Origin: Adineta ricciae
Lineage: Eukaryota > Rotifera > Eurotatoria > Adinetida > Adinetidae
NCBI GenBank assembly: GCA_905250025.1
Contig: CAJNOJ010000199.1
Location: 1 to 64,000 of the forward strand
DNA length: 64,000 nucleotides
Direction of reading: 5' to 3'
In this document: positions 12,123-24,000 of the stretch, in pieces
Numbering within the stretch: the stretch's first letter is position 1
Layout of the letters: each line of letters opens with the position of its first letter
Notes under the pieces: generated by a model
Databases searched by the model: none
Seen by the model: only the letters and a program-made list of their open reading frames with translations
Told to the model about the DNA's origin: nothing
Position numbers and translations under genes: made by a program

Positions 12123-13214
12123 GTGAATATTTCACTCGCTGAGTATGACAATGTCAGATTTTTCCTTGGAGTACTCACCTTTTGTTAAAAAAACAAGTGA
12201 CTTTCATTTCAAGACATTTATCGCGCTTCTCATCATTGGTAAGCTTTTTTCTTATCTCAACGCACTGTCATTCGCTGATACGAAGTGCTTTTGCTACATC
12301 ATTTAGAAAATATACATAGATTTGAATGTGCCAGCACGAATTATTGACATAATTCTCATTCTATAGTCAAAAATTGCTTTCAATTCCTCTTTCTTCGGCT
12401 TATTCGGTATAAACTTGATTTCAAAGTGTGTTGCTTGAACTGAACGAATAGCTCGCACTTAAACTCTCAAGATGTCGAGTATCATCGAATCAGCAATATT
12501 TTTCATCCTTGAATAGAACACGCGAGAAGTGAAAAGAACTACACAAGAATCACAGCTGCTTACTGAACGTACTTAGATCTTGTGGAGGAGCATTGAATGA
12601 TATTCTCGTCGCCATACGAATCTATCATGTAGACAAAATAAAGTTTTCGTTTTCTATTAGTACTCACAAGCAAAATAGGTCAGATCGCTGCCAAAAAAGC
12701 AATTTTCTTGTACTAGTTTATTATTTTAATTATCAAACGATTACGAGCATCTAGTTTTGAATTTAAATCCACCTTGAGGGTGGGTGAGGGTGCAGAATTT
12801 TTATGATTGGAAGCGATAGAGCTCAGCAAGTTGTACTTGGAACCAGTGTTGGTTTGATTGGAATTTACGCTCGAACGAATCCGCTCAACATAATGTCCAA
12901 TCGTGCCCGTAGATATCCTACGTTTTATCTATTGCTTTTGTCGGTGTGTTACTCTTCGTAGGCATTTTCATCTTTCGAAACAGGTTTTATTCAGCTCTCC
13001 TTTGTGTTTTAATAATAATATAGAAGTTTTTACGTTAGTATCTAGAAGAAAATATGGGATTGTGTGAAAGAAGTGACGGCAACAGAATATTCGTCGGAAA
13101 ATGATGATGACGACCGAACAACATTGAATAGTGAAGTAGCTATGCCGTGATTTCAAGTAGTGCATAACTTTAATGATTGTCCATAATTAGATATATAAGT
13201 CAAGTGGAATACAT
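12123..13214. other. Intergenic, with a possible decayed TM-coding segment
   Basis: Mostly featureless. At 12773-12792 there is a G-rich CTTGAGGGTGGGTGAGGGTG word that inverts the motif at 10746. Around 12800-12980 one frame reads an open stretch from an ATG. After an apparent frameshift another frame gives a hydrophobic helix (VLSIAFVGVLLFVGIFIFR). This may be the 5' end of the pseudogene that follows, but the link is weak. Confidence 0.3.
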
Positions 13215-13965
13215 CGTCCTGGAAACTGTGAATCCAGCACGAACAGCAATCTGCCCGTCTCTAGTGAAGAGAACTACTCAGAAAGAACACCGCTTCTTTC
13301 CACAGATATCTCAGCGGCATCTTCGGTTATAGATAGAAATAAAATACTTCTTAAAAGTCGACGCTTTCTTGACGATCAGAAGAATCCAGTGCAGACGGTA
13401 TTCAAGGGTATCAAGAATTGTCATTAATATCCCTGGAATAAGCTGTTCAATCCATCGTTCCTTGTATAGCTAAACGCAACTGCACAACACCAGCTGATGA
13501 CCTCACTTGCGTAAAGAGAATCGAAATCTACTGAAGCCGTGGTTTTCCTACTTGAAACTTCTTTTGACAGACTTAGATAGAATCCTTTCTCAAGCATTAA
13601 CGATATGGCGTGGAATTCCATTAATCTACGAGAGGAGTACAAAGTCAATAAAACCTACACTTGATGGATGTTTACTTCGTGTACGGATACAATGTCTGTG
13701 TTAGAAGCTGATTGGTTCCTCGGGAAAAAAAGAATATGAGCAATGTTTCTTGTAATGCGTCAAAATGGCAAGAAAATCAGCCGACAGGCGTTTGATCATA
13801 ATGAAAATGAAATTCTTCTTTTACCTGACACACAATTTCTCGTGAGAGCTTGTTTGCAACCCTCAAGAAGCCGATCCTGATCTAACTATGATTGATCTGC
13901 AAGAAGTCGAATCAGAATTCGCATTACTTGAACGATCCATTTTACCACATGTAATAAATGAATAA
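13215..13965 (+). pseudogene. Arginine mono-ADP-ribosyltransferase (ART) pseudogene
   Basis: ART-family blocks occur in order but in different frames with stops. From 13406 come GYQELSLISLE, a stop, and AKRNCTTPADDLTCVKR. Around 13530 is KPWFSYLKLLLTDL, followed by TIWRGI and LREEYKVNKTYT. Next is a degraded copy of the conserved S-S-C-T strand, then VLEADWFLGKK. Last are MRQNGKKISRQAFDHNENEI and LLLPDTQFLVRACLQP, and a tail reading VESEFALLERS before a stop at 13963-13965. At least three frame changes and several nonsense codons make it non-functional. The segment 13215-13405 is open (an ERTPLL-containing stretch) and probably the linker upstream of the ART domain. The family transfers ADP-ribose from NAD+ to arginine and is strongly expanded in bdelloids. 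Confidence 0.7.
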
Positions 13966-14455
13966 CTTTTATTGTTTCTGTTCTCTGTATTAACACGGTC
14001 TACGATTTCAAATGGATTAAGAGATTTTATATATAACCTATCTCATGTATTTAATCGAAACTCCGCAACATCGTGATCAGCCTACATAAAATTGTTATCA
14101 ATAAGTAAAAAGGTGCATAATATGTGTCTATCTTTATCCTCATTCTATATGGAAACATGTGGCGCCGATTTTAACTGAGGAAATCCACTTATCGTTTCTC
14201 GTGCACGAGCGACGATAAGAGAAAAGTATGCGCATTACTTACAGCCTTCGTAGTTTTGTCAAAATTGCTTTTTTTGCGTAGGATCATCATTTCAGAATAA
14301 TGTGAATGTATCGTACTAGCATAATCATGACATCCACTATTTAGTCTAGGTTCTCCGAAGTCCGATTTGACAGAAACGTCTTATTATCATAGAGATCAGC
14401 GAACTTTACTTTACTCGTGAGATTGAGCCTTACCTTGAAATCTTCTGTATGCAAA
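13966..14455. other. Upstream region of three-module copy B
   Basis: No ORF or repeat is recognised. It presumably holds the promoter for the gene starting at 14456. Confidence 0.4.
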
Positions 14456-17400
14456 ATGGCTTTTCTCAAAGATTACTTTCTCAATTTAAATCTCTTCGAA
14501 CCGCGCCCTGAGAGTATCGAAGTACAGGATGATCAAACGCGTCGTTGGAATCTTCTCACAACTCGAGTGTATCTTATAGTTCTTCTATGGACTCTCATTG
14601 TAATCGCCTTGTTTTTATCGCTGACGCGTCAAACGACAATAGTCAAAGTGAAATTTCCAACCAAGCAGCTGTTCGAGAAATTTCCTTCAAATGCCCGGTG
14701 TCCTTGTTCTCAGATCTCTTTTTCACATAGCAAATTCATTTCACTCCAAACAACTTTCCATCAAGTTTGCTCGAGTGACGTAATTTCCGATCGATGGCTC
14801 AAAACGATAAATCTTCGAGCAAACGCTACTTATTTTCCTCGAGGCGATTTTCAAACATTTGGTAGCGCTCAATTTCAAGCACTTGCTGGTTTTTGTCGTT
14901 TAGCTAAAGCTAATATCGAGCAAGCCATCAACTCCTTCTATCTTCGTACATTCCTAACCCCTCAAGTACTATCTGACACCGATCTTCAATCAAAAATTCA
15001 AGCATCGATCACTGAACTTCAATCAACAGCACCAAATACTTTCAATGGTTTACTACGATTAGTTAATGACATGATCCGAACGAATGAACTAATGAATGGA
15101 TTACTAACTGTTGCGACCTATAGATACTATTTCCTATCCCAGAATAACGTTAATCTTGCTAGAATAGGTATTGGATACATGCAAACCGACGGATACTGGT
15201 GTACATGTCAAATTAAACTTTGTCCGTGGAGTCCTTCAGGCATACACCAAGTATTCAATCGATCTGTAGAACCATTTCCGGCAATTCTTCTTTGGCAAAT
15301 ACCCGGAATCTCATCAGGCTGTCTCCCTGTGCATTCAATTCTTCTTTCCGATCTCGAATGTTTCTATAACCAAACGTGTGTGAATAAACTTTTCTCATAT
15401 TTCCCGATAACGAATGAAACATTCGTAGCAATGAATGCCACTAAACGCAGTCGCTTCCATCCAAATTCTACCGTACAATCCGTAGTCGATGAACTGATGA
15501 TCGAAGATTGGATAACAAACATTTCCTATGAAAACTATTATTCTCAATGTGCACCAAAACTATGCACATTCTATGAAACCTCTCGACACAAGAAGATGTA
15601 CGTCATCACAAAACTTATCAGTCTATTGGCTAGTTTAGCCATTGGTTTCAAATTAATTATCCCCATTGTTATGCGAGCCGTCCGAAGGTTAACAGATCGA
15701 ACACCACGGACACAAACATCTTGTAAGGATAGTTGGATTCAGTTAACAAAGGTTGTTGCTTAAGTGAACTATATTTTAGTTTGTGCTCGTTGTCAAAGAC
15801 TTCTTCGAAATAGTCGAAAGGCACTCATTGAATTGAATATCTTCAGGCATTATCCAAGCACTGACCGACAAATACGCTACGAACGTTATGCTACTCGAGC
15901 CTACATCTTGTTGATTCTCATCACAATCTCGATTTTAACGATTTACAATTTCTCACAAAGATCGATTCGTTCGAAAACAATTGTTTATCCAAGCGAATCA
16001 CAGTATCTTCAACTACAACAAGATCACCCGCATAGCCTTTCGTGTCCGTGCTCTTCAGTTTCAACTTCGTACGGAACTTTTATTCAACTTCGACCTTATT
16101 ACCATCAGCTATGTACAAGCGATTTACTTTCGGAAAAATGGATGAGTTACACATACTATTTGAAATCTGACGCATCGTTTTTTCTCGATTATCGTGGCAC
16201 TGCCAACACTCATTTTCAAACCTTATCAACATTTTGTCAAGAAGCTCAGCAAACAATCAAGGATGCACTTCGAATATTCTTTCAAACAGAACTTGTAAGT
16301 TTTCAAGTGCTTTCTCCTCGTTCATTTCAGCTTCAAAGCAATTCACTGATTGAAAATTGGAAATCAACTACAATCAACACATTCGTGCGTACGGTTCAAT
16401 TAGTTCGTGAAATAACCCACGGGAATCAATTATCCAATGGTGGATTCAATTCAATCGCTGATGTTAATCCCATTACTAGAAAGACGACATTACAATCACG
16501 ATCTTATGGCCCTTGTAATTGCGCTTTGGCTCGATCATGTCGGATCCAAGCCGGTATTTATCAAATCAACGAATTTCACAGTCGAAATAGGACATATTCA
16601 GTTCCTAATTTCTTTCTTGGTTGTCAAACAATCGAAGCATTACTTCTCTCGACATTACAATGTTTCTATAATCTCTCGTGTATGTTGACAATTCATAATC
16701 AATCAGCTAGAGTCGCTTCACAATCTTTTACATTTTCTCCGCTGAATGAAAAACTTAATCCACCAAATGAAACAATCGAATCCATTGTTAATCGACTAAT
16801 GGTTGATCAATGGTTTTCCAATTATTCGTTTTCGTTGTATTATCACAAATGTGCTCCGTCGTTCTGTACATTCGAATTCGAAGCTCATCAGAGCTTCCGA
16901 TATATCATTGGTACCATTCTGAGCATCTATGGAGGTCTGTCGCTCGGACTGAAGATTGTCATCTGGATTGGTCTGCAATGTCTTAAACAAATTATGGAGC
17001 ACATCACGTCGAGATTAGCTATGTGGCATTCAATTCGACGTGTGTTTACTCTGAATGATAAGCGCAAAGTCATTCGTCGATTACACTTCGTTCTGGTTAT
17101 TATCATGCTTTGTATTTTCTACGGTATAACGAATTTTACAATTTATACAGAGACTGTAGGGATGAAGAACATTACGTTAACTAGTTATAAAGAGTTACTC
17201 GAACAATCCCACGATTTGCTACAGTGCCCGTGCTCTCGAATTTCGATAAAATATAAATCGTTTCTTACTATTCAACCGCGTTTTCACCAGATATGCTCGA
17301 GTGATTTCGTTTCCAATCAATGGATTTCGTATTTATACAACCTTAGCGTACGGATGAACGAGTTCGATCCAGCTGATTTTTATCATGCAGCCAGTGGACA

Positions 17401-18154
17401 GTTCCAGCTGCTTCAGTCGTTGTGCAAACTATCCGAAGAAACATTAAATCAATCGCTTATTCAACTAGGCGAAAGCGAATTTATTAATACTGAACTTCTA
17501 GCTCCGGATTTATTAGAAAGTCGAATTCAATCAAACATCAACGAATTCCAACTAACAATGCCGAATTTATTTATCAATACTCTCTCGTTACTTCGCGAGA
17601 TGATCGGAACGAATATGATACTAACAGTATTTTCTACCAACTGGCTAATTGAAACACCATCTGTTCTATTCCACGGAAAATTTGCTCATACAATTCCAAT
17701 AGATTATCAGGAATGCAATTGCGCAGTGTCATTTAAATGCGTGTCTCCATCTCGTGGCATGCTTGCTGGCTGCTATCCACTTGAAGCTATGCTTCAATCT
17801 ACACTCGAATGTCTCTTCATTCCAACGTGTATTCCCATCATGTATAATTTCAAAGTGTTGGACATTTCTTCAGTTAATTCAAGTCGTTATGCTCTGAACG
17901 CGACCGTCGAATCGATTATTGATAAACTAATGGTTGAAGAACTCTCAAGCAAAATGTCCTATGAAGTATACTTTAATCAATGCGCGCCATTATCCTGTAG
18001 TTATTCATATGATGGTAAGAATGACGTAGTAGAAGGAATTACCACTTTAATTGGCCTCTACGGTGGTTTATCAATCATTTGTCAGTTACTTTCTGTATTC
18101 ATTATCAAACAAGCTTTCTGTCGAGTGCGACAAGTTAATCCAACGACACAATAA
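14456..18154 (+). CDS. Three-module 2-TM/Cys-rich membrane protein, copy B
   Basis: Exons are 14456-15722 and 15780-18154, with a 57-nt phase-1 intron (GTAAGG...TTTTAG). The product is 1213 residues. The ATG at 14456 (MAFLKDYFLNLNLF) was chosen because it aligns with the start of copy A. Exon 1 is then exactly 1267 nt in both genes, with the intron at the same codon position. All three modules are present: CPCS, HQ.CSSD, SLECF-type, C.P..C.Y and the GLYGGL-type second TM. Module 1 has an ATSLLASL-like variant of the TM2 glycine motif (SLLASLAIG). Module 2 keeps LNIF and ATRAY before TM1; module 3 lacks them, as in copy A. AATAAA (18150-18155) overlaps the stop codon. Function is unknown; see copy A. 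Confidence 0.8.
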
Positions 18155-18155
18155 A
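18150..18155 (+). terminator. Possible poly(A) signal overlapping the stop codon of copy B
   Basis: AATAAA contains the TAA stop (18152-18154). If used, the 3' UTR would be only about 10-30 nt. No other strong signal is close by. Confidence 0.35.
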
Positions 18156-18159
18156 TTAT

Positions 18160-18440
18160 CTCAATAGTGCACATTTTGAAATCATTTCAGTATTATTCCT
18201 GTAAATGTATCTTGGCTCGATATCATACGATAAACTTACCGCTGTAATCGAACTGCTTGACAAAAACGTAGTACCCGTAAATAGGTGTACGTAGAACGTT
18301 TGAGAATCTAAAAAAAACATTGCTATATGTTTTGTTCTTATTCGGATATCACTCACCGAGAAATACGGAACGCTAAAGAGAATTCCAAGGATAATATTGA
18401 TTGAACTAGAATATATTGACTTGAACAGATTTGTTGGAAC
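18160..18440 (-). other. Possible decayed or partial exons of a membrane protein
   Basis: Read on the minus strand, two short segments look like exons. One codes a hydrophobic run (INIILGILFSVPYFS) and ends at a GTGAGT donor. The next follows a T8-AG acceptor and ends at GTAAGT. Neither a start nor further exons could be found, so this may be debris or chance. Confidence 0.2.
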
Positions 18441-19180
18441 CATGCAATCAAAAAAATTATAGAGATAAAACTATAGCATGCTATGTATTCTTGTGTTACA
18501 TATCGAACGGTGAGAGTCCGGGTAATAGATCTAACGACGTAACTATTATGTGCATTACTATGCGAGACGAGTATGTGAGTCCGTCCGTCTTCAATATAAT
18601 TGATACAATTATCTTATTCTTACGTCCTAGAACAAAATAAGTCAGCACTCAAACAGAAAGAAACAAACTGTACTTCTTGTGCGTCAAGAGAAACGAGCAT
18701 ATAGTATAATCGCTAATAAGAAATAATTATCTCAACCAAAGATCATTCTACGAGTCCTTTTCTAAACAAAATAGTCTGACTATCTTGACAGTATATGTGC
18801 AGATGTGAACGCAAGATTTTCCTTCGAAGGCATCCGTAACAAAAAGAATTTATCGTTAAAAGTGCTACGTGCTCTATACCTTATGAAATGAAGTTGAAGA
18901 ATGGAATTCGCAAGCACTGATTATTTTTGCTTCAGTATCGTCTGCGTAGTTCTGTTAGTGTGTTTGAAACTAGGGATGGTCGTCGTGCCTTCATACCCAC
19001 ATTTTTTCCTCAACAATAAGTGACATGAGAAGCGATATGATCAAAATTTTTTCTCAAGCAGGCAATCTTCATTAAAAGCGATTGTCTGTTGATTTTTCAC
19101 GTTGATAAGCAGTTACCGTCGAGCAAGTATTTATAAAGCAAATTATTCTGTTACTCTTCTGCAGTCCACCTATACTCATA
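18441..19180. other. Intergenic, nothing recognised
   Basis: No domain, repeat or RNA gene was seen. A TTTATAAAG box at about 19129 precedes the small ORF at 19181. Confidence 0.4.
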
Positions 19181-19285
19181 ATGAAGGTGAAGATCATTTC
19201 AAGTTTATGCTTGTTATTTGTTGTGATGGAATTGAATGAAGAAGATAGTTCTAATGAAAACGATTTGGAATTAAGAGAAAATTAA
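19181..19285 (+). CDS. Possible small secreted peptide (34 aa)
   Basis: ATG at 19181 starts a short signal-peptide-like stretch (MKVKIISSLCLLFVVMELN) followed by an acidic tail. A TATAAA-like box lies ~50 bp upstream and an AATAAA at about 19460. After the stop, another frame stays open for ~65 codons with a basic segment (FIGGNRWIARLRTLFLRK). The true product may therefore be longer through an indel or an unrecognised intron. No homologue is recognised. Confidence 0.3.
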   Translation: MKVKIISSLCLLFVVMELNEEDSSNENDLELREN

Positions 19286-20806
19286 ATCATGGATTTATTG
19301 AAAAACACTCGAAACAGAGAAGCATAGTCAATGCTATGGATTTTTCAATACTTGATGCTGCTATCGAATTAAGAGTGTTCATTGGTGGAAATCGCTGGAT
19401 CGCCAGACTGCGAACGTTGTTTCTTCGGAAGGAAGTGTTAAAAAATGTTCATGAACTAATAAAACATTTATTCTATCGTATTTAATATAATTATACATGC
19501 TATTACAGTAGTCTTCAGCATTTTCATAGAAACGAGAGGACTACAGTTAAGATATTCTTTCATTGTATTGATTTCGCATTAGACGCAACATGAATCAAAT
19601 ATTTACTTTATTATTCTTTGTTTAACGAAGAAAGTAAGCAGGACTAGTGTCATCGGCGAGTCATGCATCTTTCCGCAGCAAATAAATTCAGACAAACTAT
19701 TTCTATGTCAATGAGCCATAAATACTATATAACATTCACCGAAATGCAATTTACTGCCTTTTCGCGCAAGCGTTTTTACGATTATATATATATACATATA
19801 ACTCAGATCTCCGTTCTTATACATCGACTTGATGTTAATCAGCGTCGCATGTCTAATATTTTCATTTGTACTGACTAAAGGTGATGATGGTTATCCGCAA
19901 GTCAAACAAGTTCTTAATTTGAAATTATCAGACTTAATTCCAACGACCTTTTAGAAAACGTTTTAACCACGCGTGCCAAACAGAAACACATTTACGATAC
20001 AATCGCAATCTCTTATATTTATCAAGGTATCTGGCATCGCTTTAGTGTCGTCGCATAAGAATCTAATTTTATACGAATTACAATTCGAAACCATATGTCG
20101 AGAATCTGATACTAAGTTCTATCAAAATCACGGCTCTTCATTCTTTTGAGGATTGGGGAGTCAGAGATTGTGGTGGTAGAAGTGGATGCATAGTTCTCAT
20201 CATTTTTTATGTTCTAGTTGAGAAATCGTTTATCTGTCTGTTGGCACCTATGTAAATGATGTAGGTGTACGATTTATTGCTATCAGCAGATCGAAGCTGT
20301 AAACATGTGACAAATATCTCCGATGTAATAAAATATATAGTGAAAGGTTGTACAGCTACTCCAATAGCTAAATATTATCTACTACGATCAAAACCATTTT
20401 CAGACACCTTATGCAATCATATGTCGAAGAGTCTCTATGTATAGAACATTCTCTGTGTACCTGAGATAATTAATTCACTTCAACCGTTCGCTGGAACAAA
20501 TCGAAGCTCCAGGAGTTCTTTGTGAACTGTCACTGTTGTGCCTGTATCCGAAATTCCATCAGTAAGATTGCCGTCAACAGATTCACAATCTTCCAACTTC
20601 ACGCAAAGAGAGCTGACTGATGAACTCCTCCGTGGGTAGATGAAACATATCTTAATCATATTCACCAAACCTTTTACTTCGATACAATAGTTCATCGACG
20701 GACAAAACAGCATCCTCACTTATCTATATAAAAGCGTGTGTTGTTTCATCAACAGTCACTCAGTGCAATCTCGAAGGATCAATTCAACAATTCCAAGCGT
20801 ACAATC
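19286..20806. other. Intergenic, nothing recognised
   Basis: The stretch is A+T-rich. It contains a minus-strand ORF (20480-20719) without domain features. A TATATAAAAG box at about 20722 precedes the GPCR pseudogene. Confidence 0.4.
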
Positions 20807-21600
20807 ATGTTATCCTCTGCATCTTTCTCATCTATTTCATTCAAGTAAATTCATTATTGCACATAGACCTATGTAAACATTCTTTTGTTCGTTTTCAGGG
20901 GCTAACTGTCTTGCCCTTAACGATCGTCTATCTCTATCGTGGTCGAGTTGCCATCAGTTCCGACATCTTTTGTAAGATTTGGTTTATAACTACATGGTTC
21001 TCGCAATGCAATTTCAATCCAATTGAATGCATTTCTCTCTTTGGAACGTTATTTACTCATCTTTCACCATCAATTTTTGCATGAGTAAGTCACTTCACGC
21101 TAATTATACGTTACCATTCCATTCTTCGTCTAGACATCGAATCATTGCACATTATATACCATTGGTTTGTGTAATACTTATTCCATTTGCTTATGTTCTC
21201 ATTTGTACAAATTTTGTCTATATGATGCTTGGTCATGTGTTAGTGCATGTTATTTGATTCAGCCCACCATCGGTATATTCACGTAGGTGTATGCTATTCT
21301 CATACCTGTTTCCATCATGATTATTTTCAATGTTGCAATTGTCGTTCGTGTTACTTATCAGAAGCAACGAATGATGCGAAAAAATTCTCTGACATCGAAA
21401 CAGAAAGATGCTCTTTCAACTATTTGCCATCACCAGACCATTGTGTATCTCGTGGGTGACAATAAGTATTATTAATATAATTAACATACTCAGTTCTAAT
21501 CCAATTCTAAGTGACATTCAAGCAACATGGTCTTTGATTGGTTTGATCTATATTACTGTACTTGTCTCGCCGGTTGTTTCCGTTTTTGCTATTTAGGAAT
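20807..21600 (+). pseudogene. Rhodopsin-like GPCR pseudogene
   Basis: A start at 20807 gives a short exon, then a GTAAAT...TTTCAG intron. GPCR segments follow in different frames: TVLPLTIVYLYRG (TM2/loop), FCKIWFITTWFSQC (start of TM3 with its Cys), RHRIIAHYIPLVCVI (cytoplasmic loop into TM4), VSIMIIFNVAIVVRV plus TYQKQRMMRKNS (TM5 and basic loop 3), and a TM7-like ITVLVSPVVSVFAI. Several frameshifts and stops break it. The layout matches the RVxYQKxRM class of small bdelloid receptors. Confidence 0.6.
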
Positions 21601-21854
21601 TGAACATAAAAGTTCCTTGGTACCATCGATGTGCCATTCAAACTTTACCTACAAATAAATGAACGCATTAATTCGAATGTTCCAAATCGTACTTTAGACA
21701 ATGATCATCATTTTCTATCCGAACAATAAAATCAAATATTTGGCCAGTAGATAGCGCACCACCAAATCTCAAAGCATGAGAGTGAGTTAGATACTACAAA
21801 AAGACATGTTTAAAATCTATTCATTTAATTTCGAAACCTTCGGTCAGGAAGCTA

Positions 21855-22552
21855 TTAACACCTGACGAAGCGCTTGAGTTCTTCACGAAATACTTTACTT
21901 GACAGTGCAAACAGATAGAAGCCTGTACAGGTATCTGTCAGTGAGATAATGTCAGCTATTCGATTCAATAAATAATCTGTGGCTGTTTGAAGAAGATCCA
22001 CTGCTACCAGATATATTGCTGCATCGTAAAACCGATTCGTTGAAGCAAAAGTCGATGTTGTACGAAAACAGATGGATTGAACAAACATCATTTAAATTCA
22101 TTGCCAATCTGTTTTGTTTTGACGGCATATTTGTGGTTGCGATTCATTATTTTGTGATCCAGTTCACTTCATGTGTTGCCGAGTATAATAAATGTAGCTA
22201 AAACTAACAGCAATACTAAGAGTTCTGCAAGATCAAGAGACAAATTGAACAGAACTCCATGCGCGTAGAGTAGAAGACCGCGAGCTACATATAAAAATTA
22301 GAACAACAAACGGACGTATATTGAGATAAATCAAACAAAATATTCTATTAATCTGTCTCAAGCGAACAGGACTTATTACCAATCGATCGAAGCGCTATAA
22401 GAGGCCACACTGAATGGTTTCTTTGTCGTTCAATGTTTTACATACATTTCCCAAAATAGAAGATAAGAAAATAATTTGCAAGTGACAATGGAATAAGAAC
22501 GTAGATCGATATTATATCTTGTTCGCAAAAGCTGCAAAGGAGTGCTCCCAAC
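21855..22552 (-). pseudogene. Second GPCR pseudogene, tail-to-tail with the first
   Basis: The minus-strand 3' end is open and reads a TM7 and tail (TGFYLFALSSKVFREELKRF). This closely resembles the TM7/helix-8 ends of the intact receptors in this window (FYLSTLPRKFFREI, FYLYVIISKPFRQEI). Upstream fragments such as RLRQINRIFCLIYLNIRPF and a hydrophobic SIYVLIPLSLANYFLIF segment are out of frame with one another. No intact start was found. Confidence 0.5.
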
Positions 22553-23177
22553 TACGTACAACAAACATTCCACTCATCGTAGCTACTAGAAAATAGCGTG
22601 CATATGGACTAGGCTAAAATGACGGTCGGTTAAATACATAAAGGCTGAATGTATGCTCAATGATAACAAGAGATAGCAATAAACATGACCGCATTCTTGT
22701 GAATATCACTTTACTGTATATGATGGAAGCAAATTCAGTGATACTAACGTCTGCCAATGGCGTATCAAAAAATGAGTGTGCTACTCTACTTTATTTTACT
22801 CTATGACAAAGAAGGATCATAAAGCGCAACGTCCAGAACTAGCAGTCATTCTTTCTCATGTGAAATTGAGTCACATATTGGTACATCTTTCAGATACATT
22901 CAACCGCATTGTCTCATTCGACGCATCGTTAGACAAGAGAGAAAGAGTTGGCACAGAAACACTTTTCAGAGTGAGTAGAGTATAATGTCGAGAGTGAATT
23001 AGAAAGAGATTGAATCATATCATAAAAACTCCTCAATCACAATCGTTCGTATTTCAGCGTCAAATTACGCAAGTTTCGGTAATTAATGCTCTTGGCAGTA
23101 ACCTCTGGCTAACGCAATTTTATGCTATAAATAAGAAGGCAACATTATGCATTGTTATAAAAAAATGCGTTTCCTAT
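22553..23177. other. Intergenic, nothing recognised
   Basis: Only short ORFs without features. Confidence 0.35.
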
Positions 23178-23255
23178 AGATCGATAACAACCGACGTGAA
23201 ATATTTCTAAAGTTCTTGGTCGATTGCATCGGTTTATTTGCATAAGTGCGTCGGT
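23178..23255 (-). pseudogene. Fragment of the 3' end of a ferritin-like gene paralogue
   Basis: About 78 bp match the last codons of the gene at 39591-43391, including the sequence around its stop. Shared blocks are AAATATTTCT, GCATCGGTTT and TTTGCATAAGTGCGTCG. A ~21-bp deletion lies between the last two. Similarity stops abruptly on both sides, so this is a relic of a second copy, 16 kb away and in the same orientation. Confidence 0.6.
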
Positions 23256-24000
23256 AAATTTCAAATTTTTACCGGTTTTCGCGAACAACCTTATATTCCA
23301 TATTTAATACCGTCCTACGACTCATTCAGTCAGCTTACTAACTGGAAATTATCGTTGCAAATCGCAAATTAGGTATGTACATATCTGCGAAAATTTTCGA
23401 TTGAAATGCTTTTCTTTAATGAAATGATGCAATATACTACGTTATACGATCGTTGGTAATATTTATCGATAATTGAGAACAAATCATTCATTTTTTAATT
23501 TAGAGGTTTAACGCTACAGGTTCTGGTTAGATCGTATAAATACAGCCAGTTCTCTAGTAAATATGAAATGATAATAGTAGGCTACTAATGTGTATTGCGC
23601 TGATTTTCTGTATAAACTCACCCTTGTAGAACGTACAGAAAAGATAGTCTTTAGAGTGCTTCCCTTTATTGGAAACTTACACCATTCGATAGAGCGAAAG
23701 CTGCTCTACAAAATTATATATTTCTTACATGCCATTAATTGCTCTGTAAACTCAAAAAAATTCACCTTTCATAAAAATGAGTCCTGCTAAAATATTTGTA
23801 ACACGATATTCGAAATCAGCATTGAAAGCTGATCCAGTATGTGTATTTTTGAATGGGTTTATTTGAAGCTTTCTTATTTACCCATGGTGTGAGTGCGAGT
23901 ATAAAGAAGACACCCTCCTCCTCCTAAATGTATTTGTATTATTTATTACAAATAAAGAAGAAGAAAAATTATTGAAGCTCATATTATTTTATGTACATTT
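23256..24000. other. Intergenic downstream of the P450 gene
   Basis: No gene was recognised. A minus-strand AATAAA (23942-23947) lies ~55 nt beyond the P450 stop. Confidence 0.4.
23942..23947 (-). terminator. Poly(A) signal of the P450 gene
   Basis: AATAAA on the minus strand, ~55 nt downstream of the stop at 24001. Confidence 0.45.

Noticed and set aside
15764-18154. Treating the second half of copy B as a separate gene
   Set aside because: GTAAGG...TTTTAG splicing gives one continuous frame, and the exon 1 length equals that of copy A.
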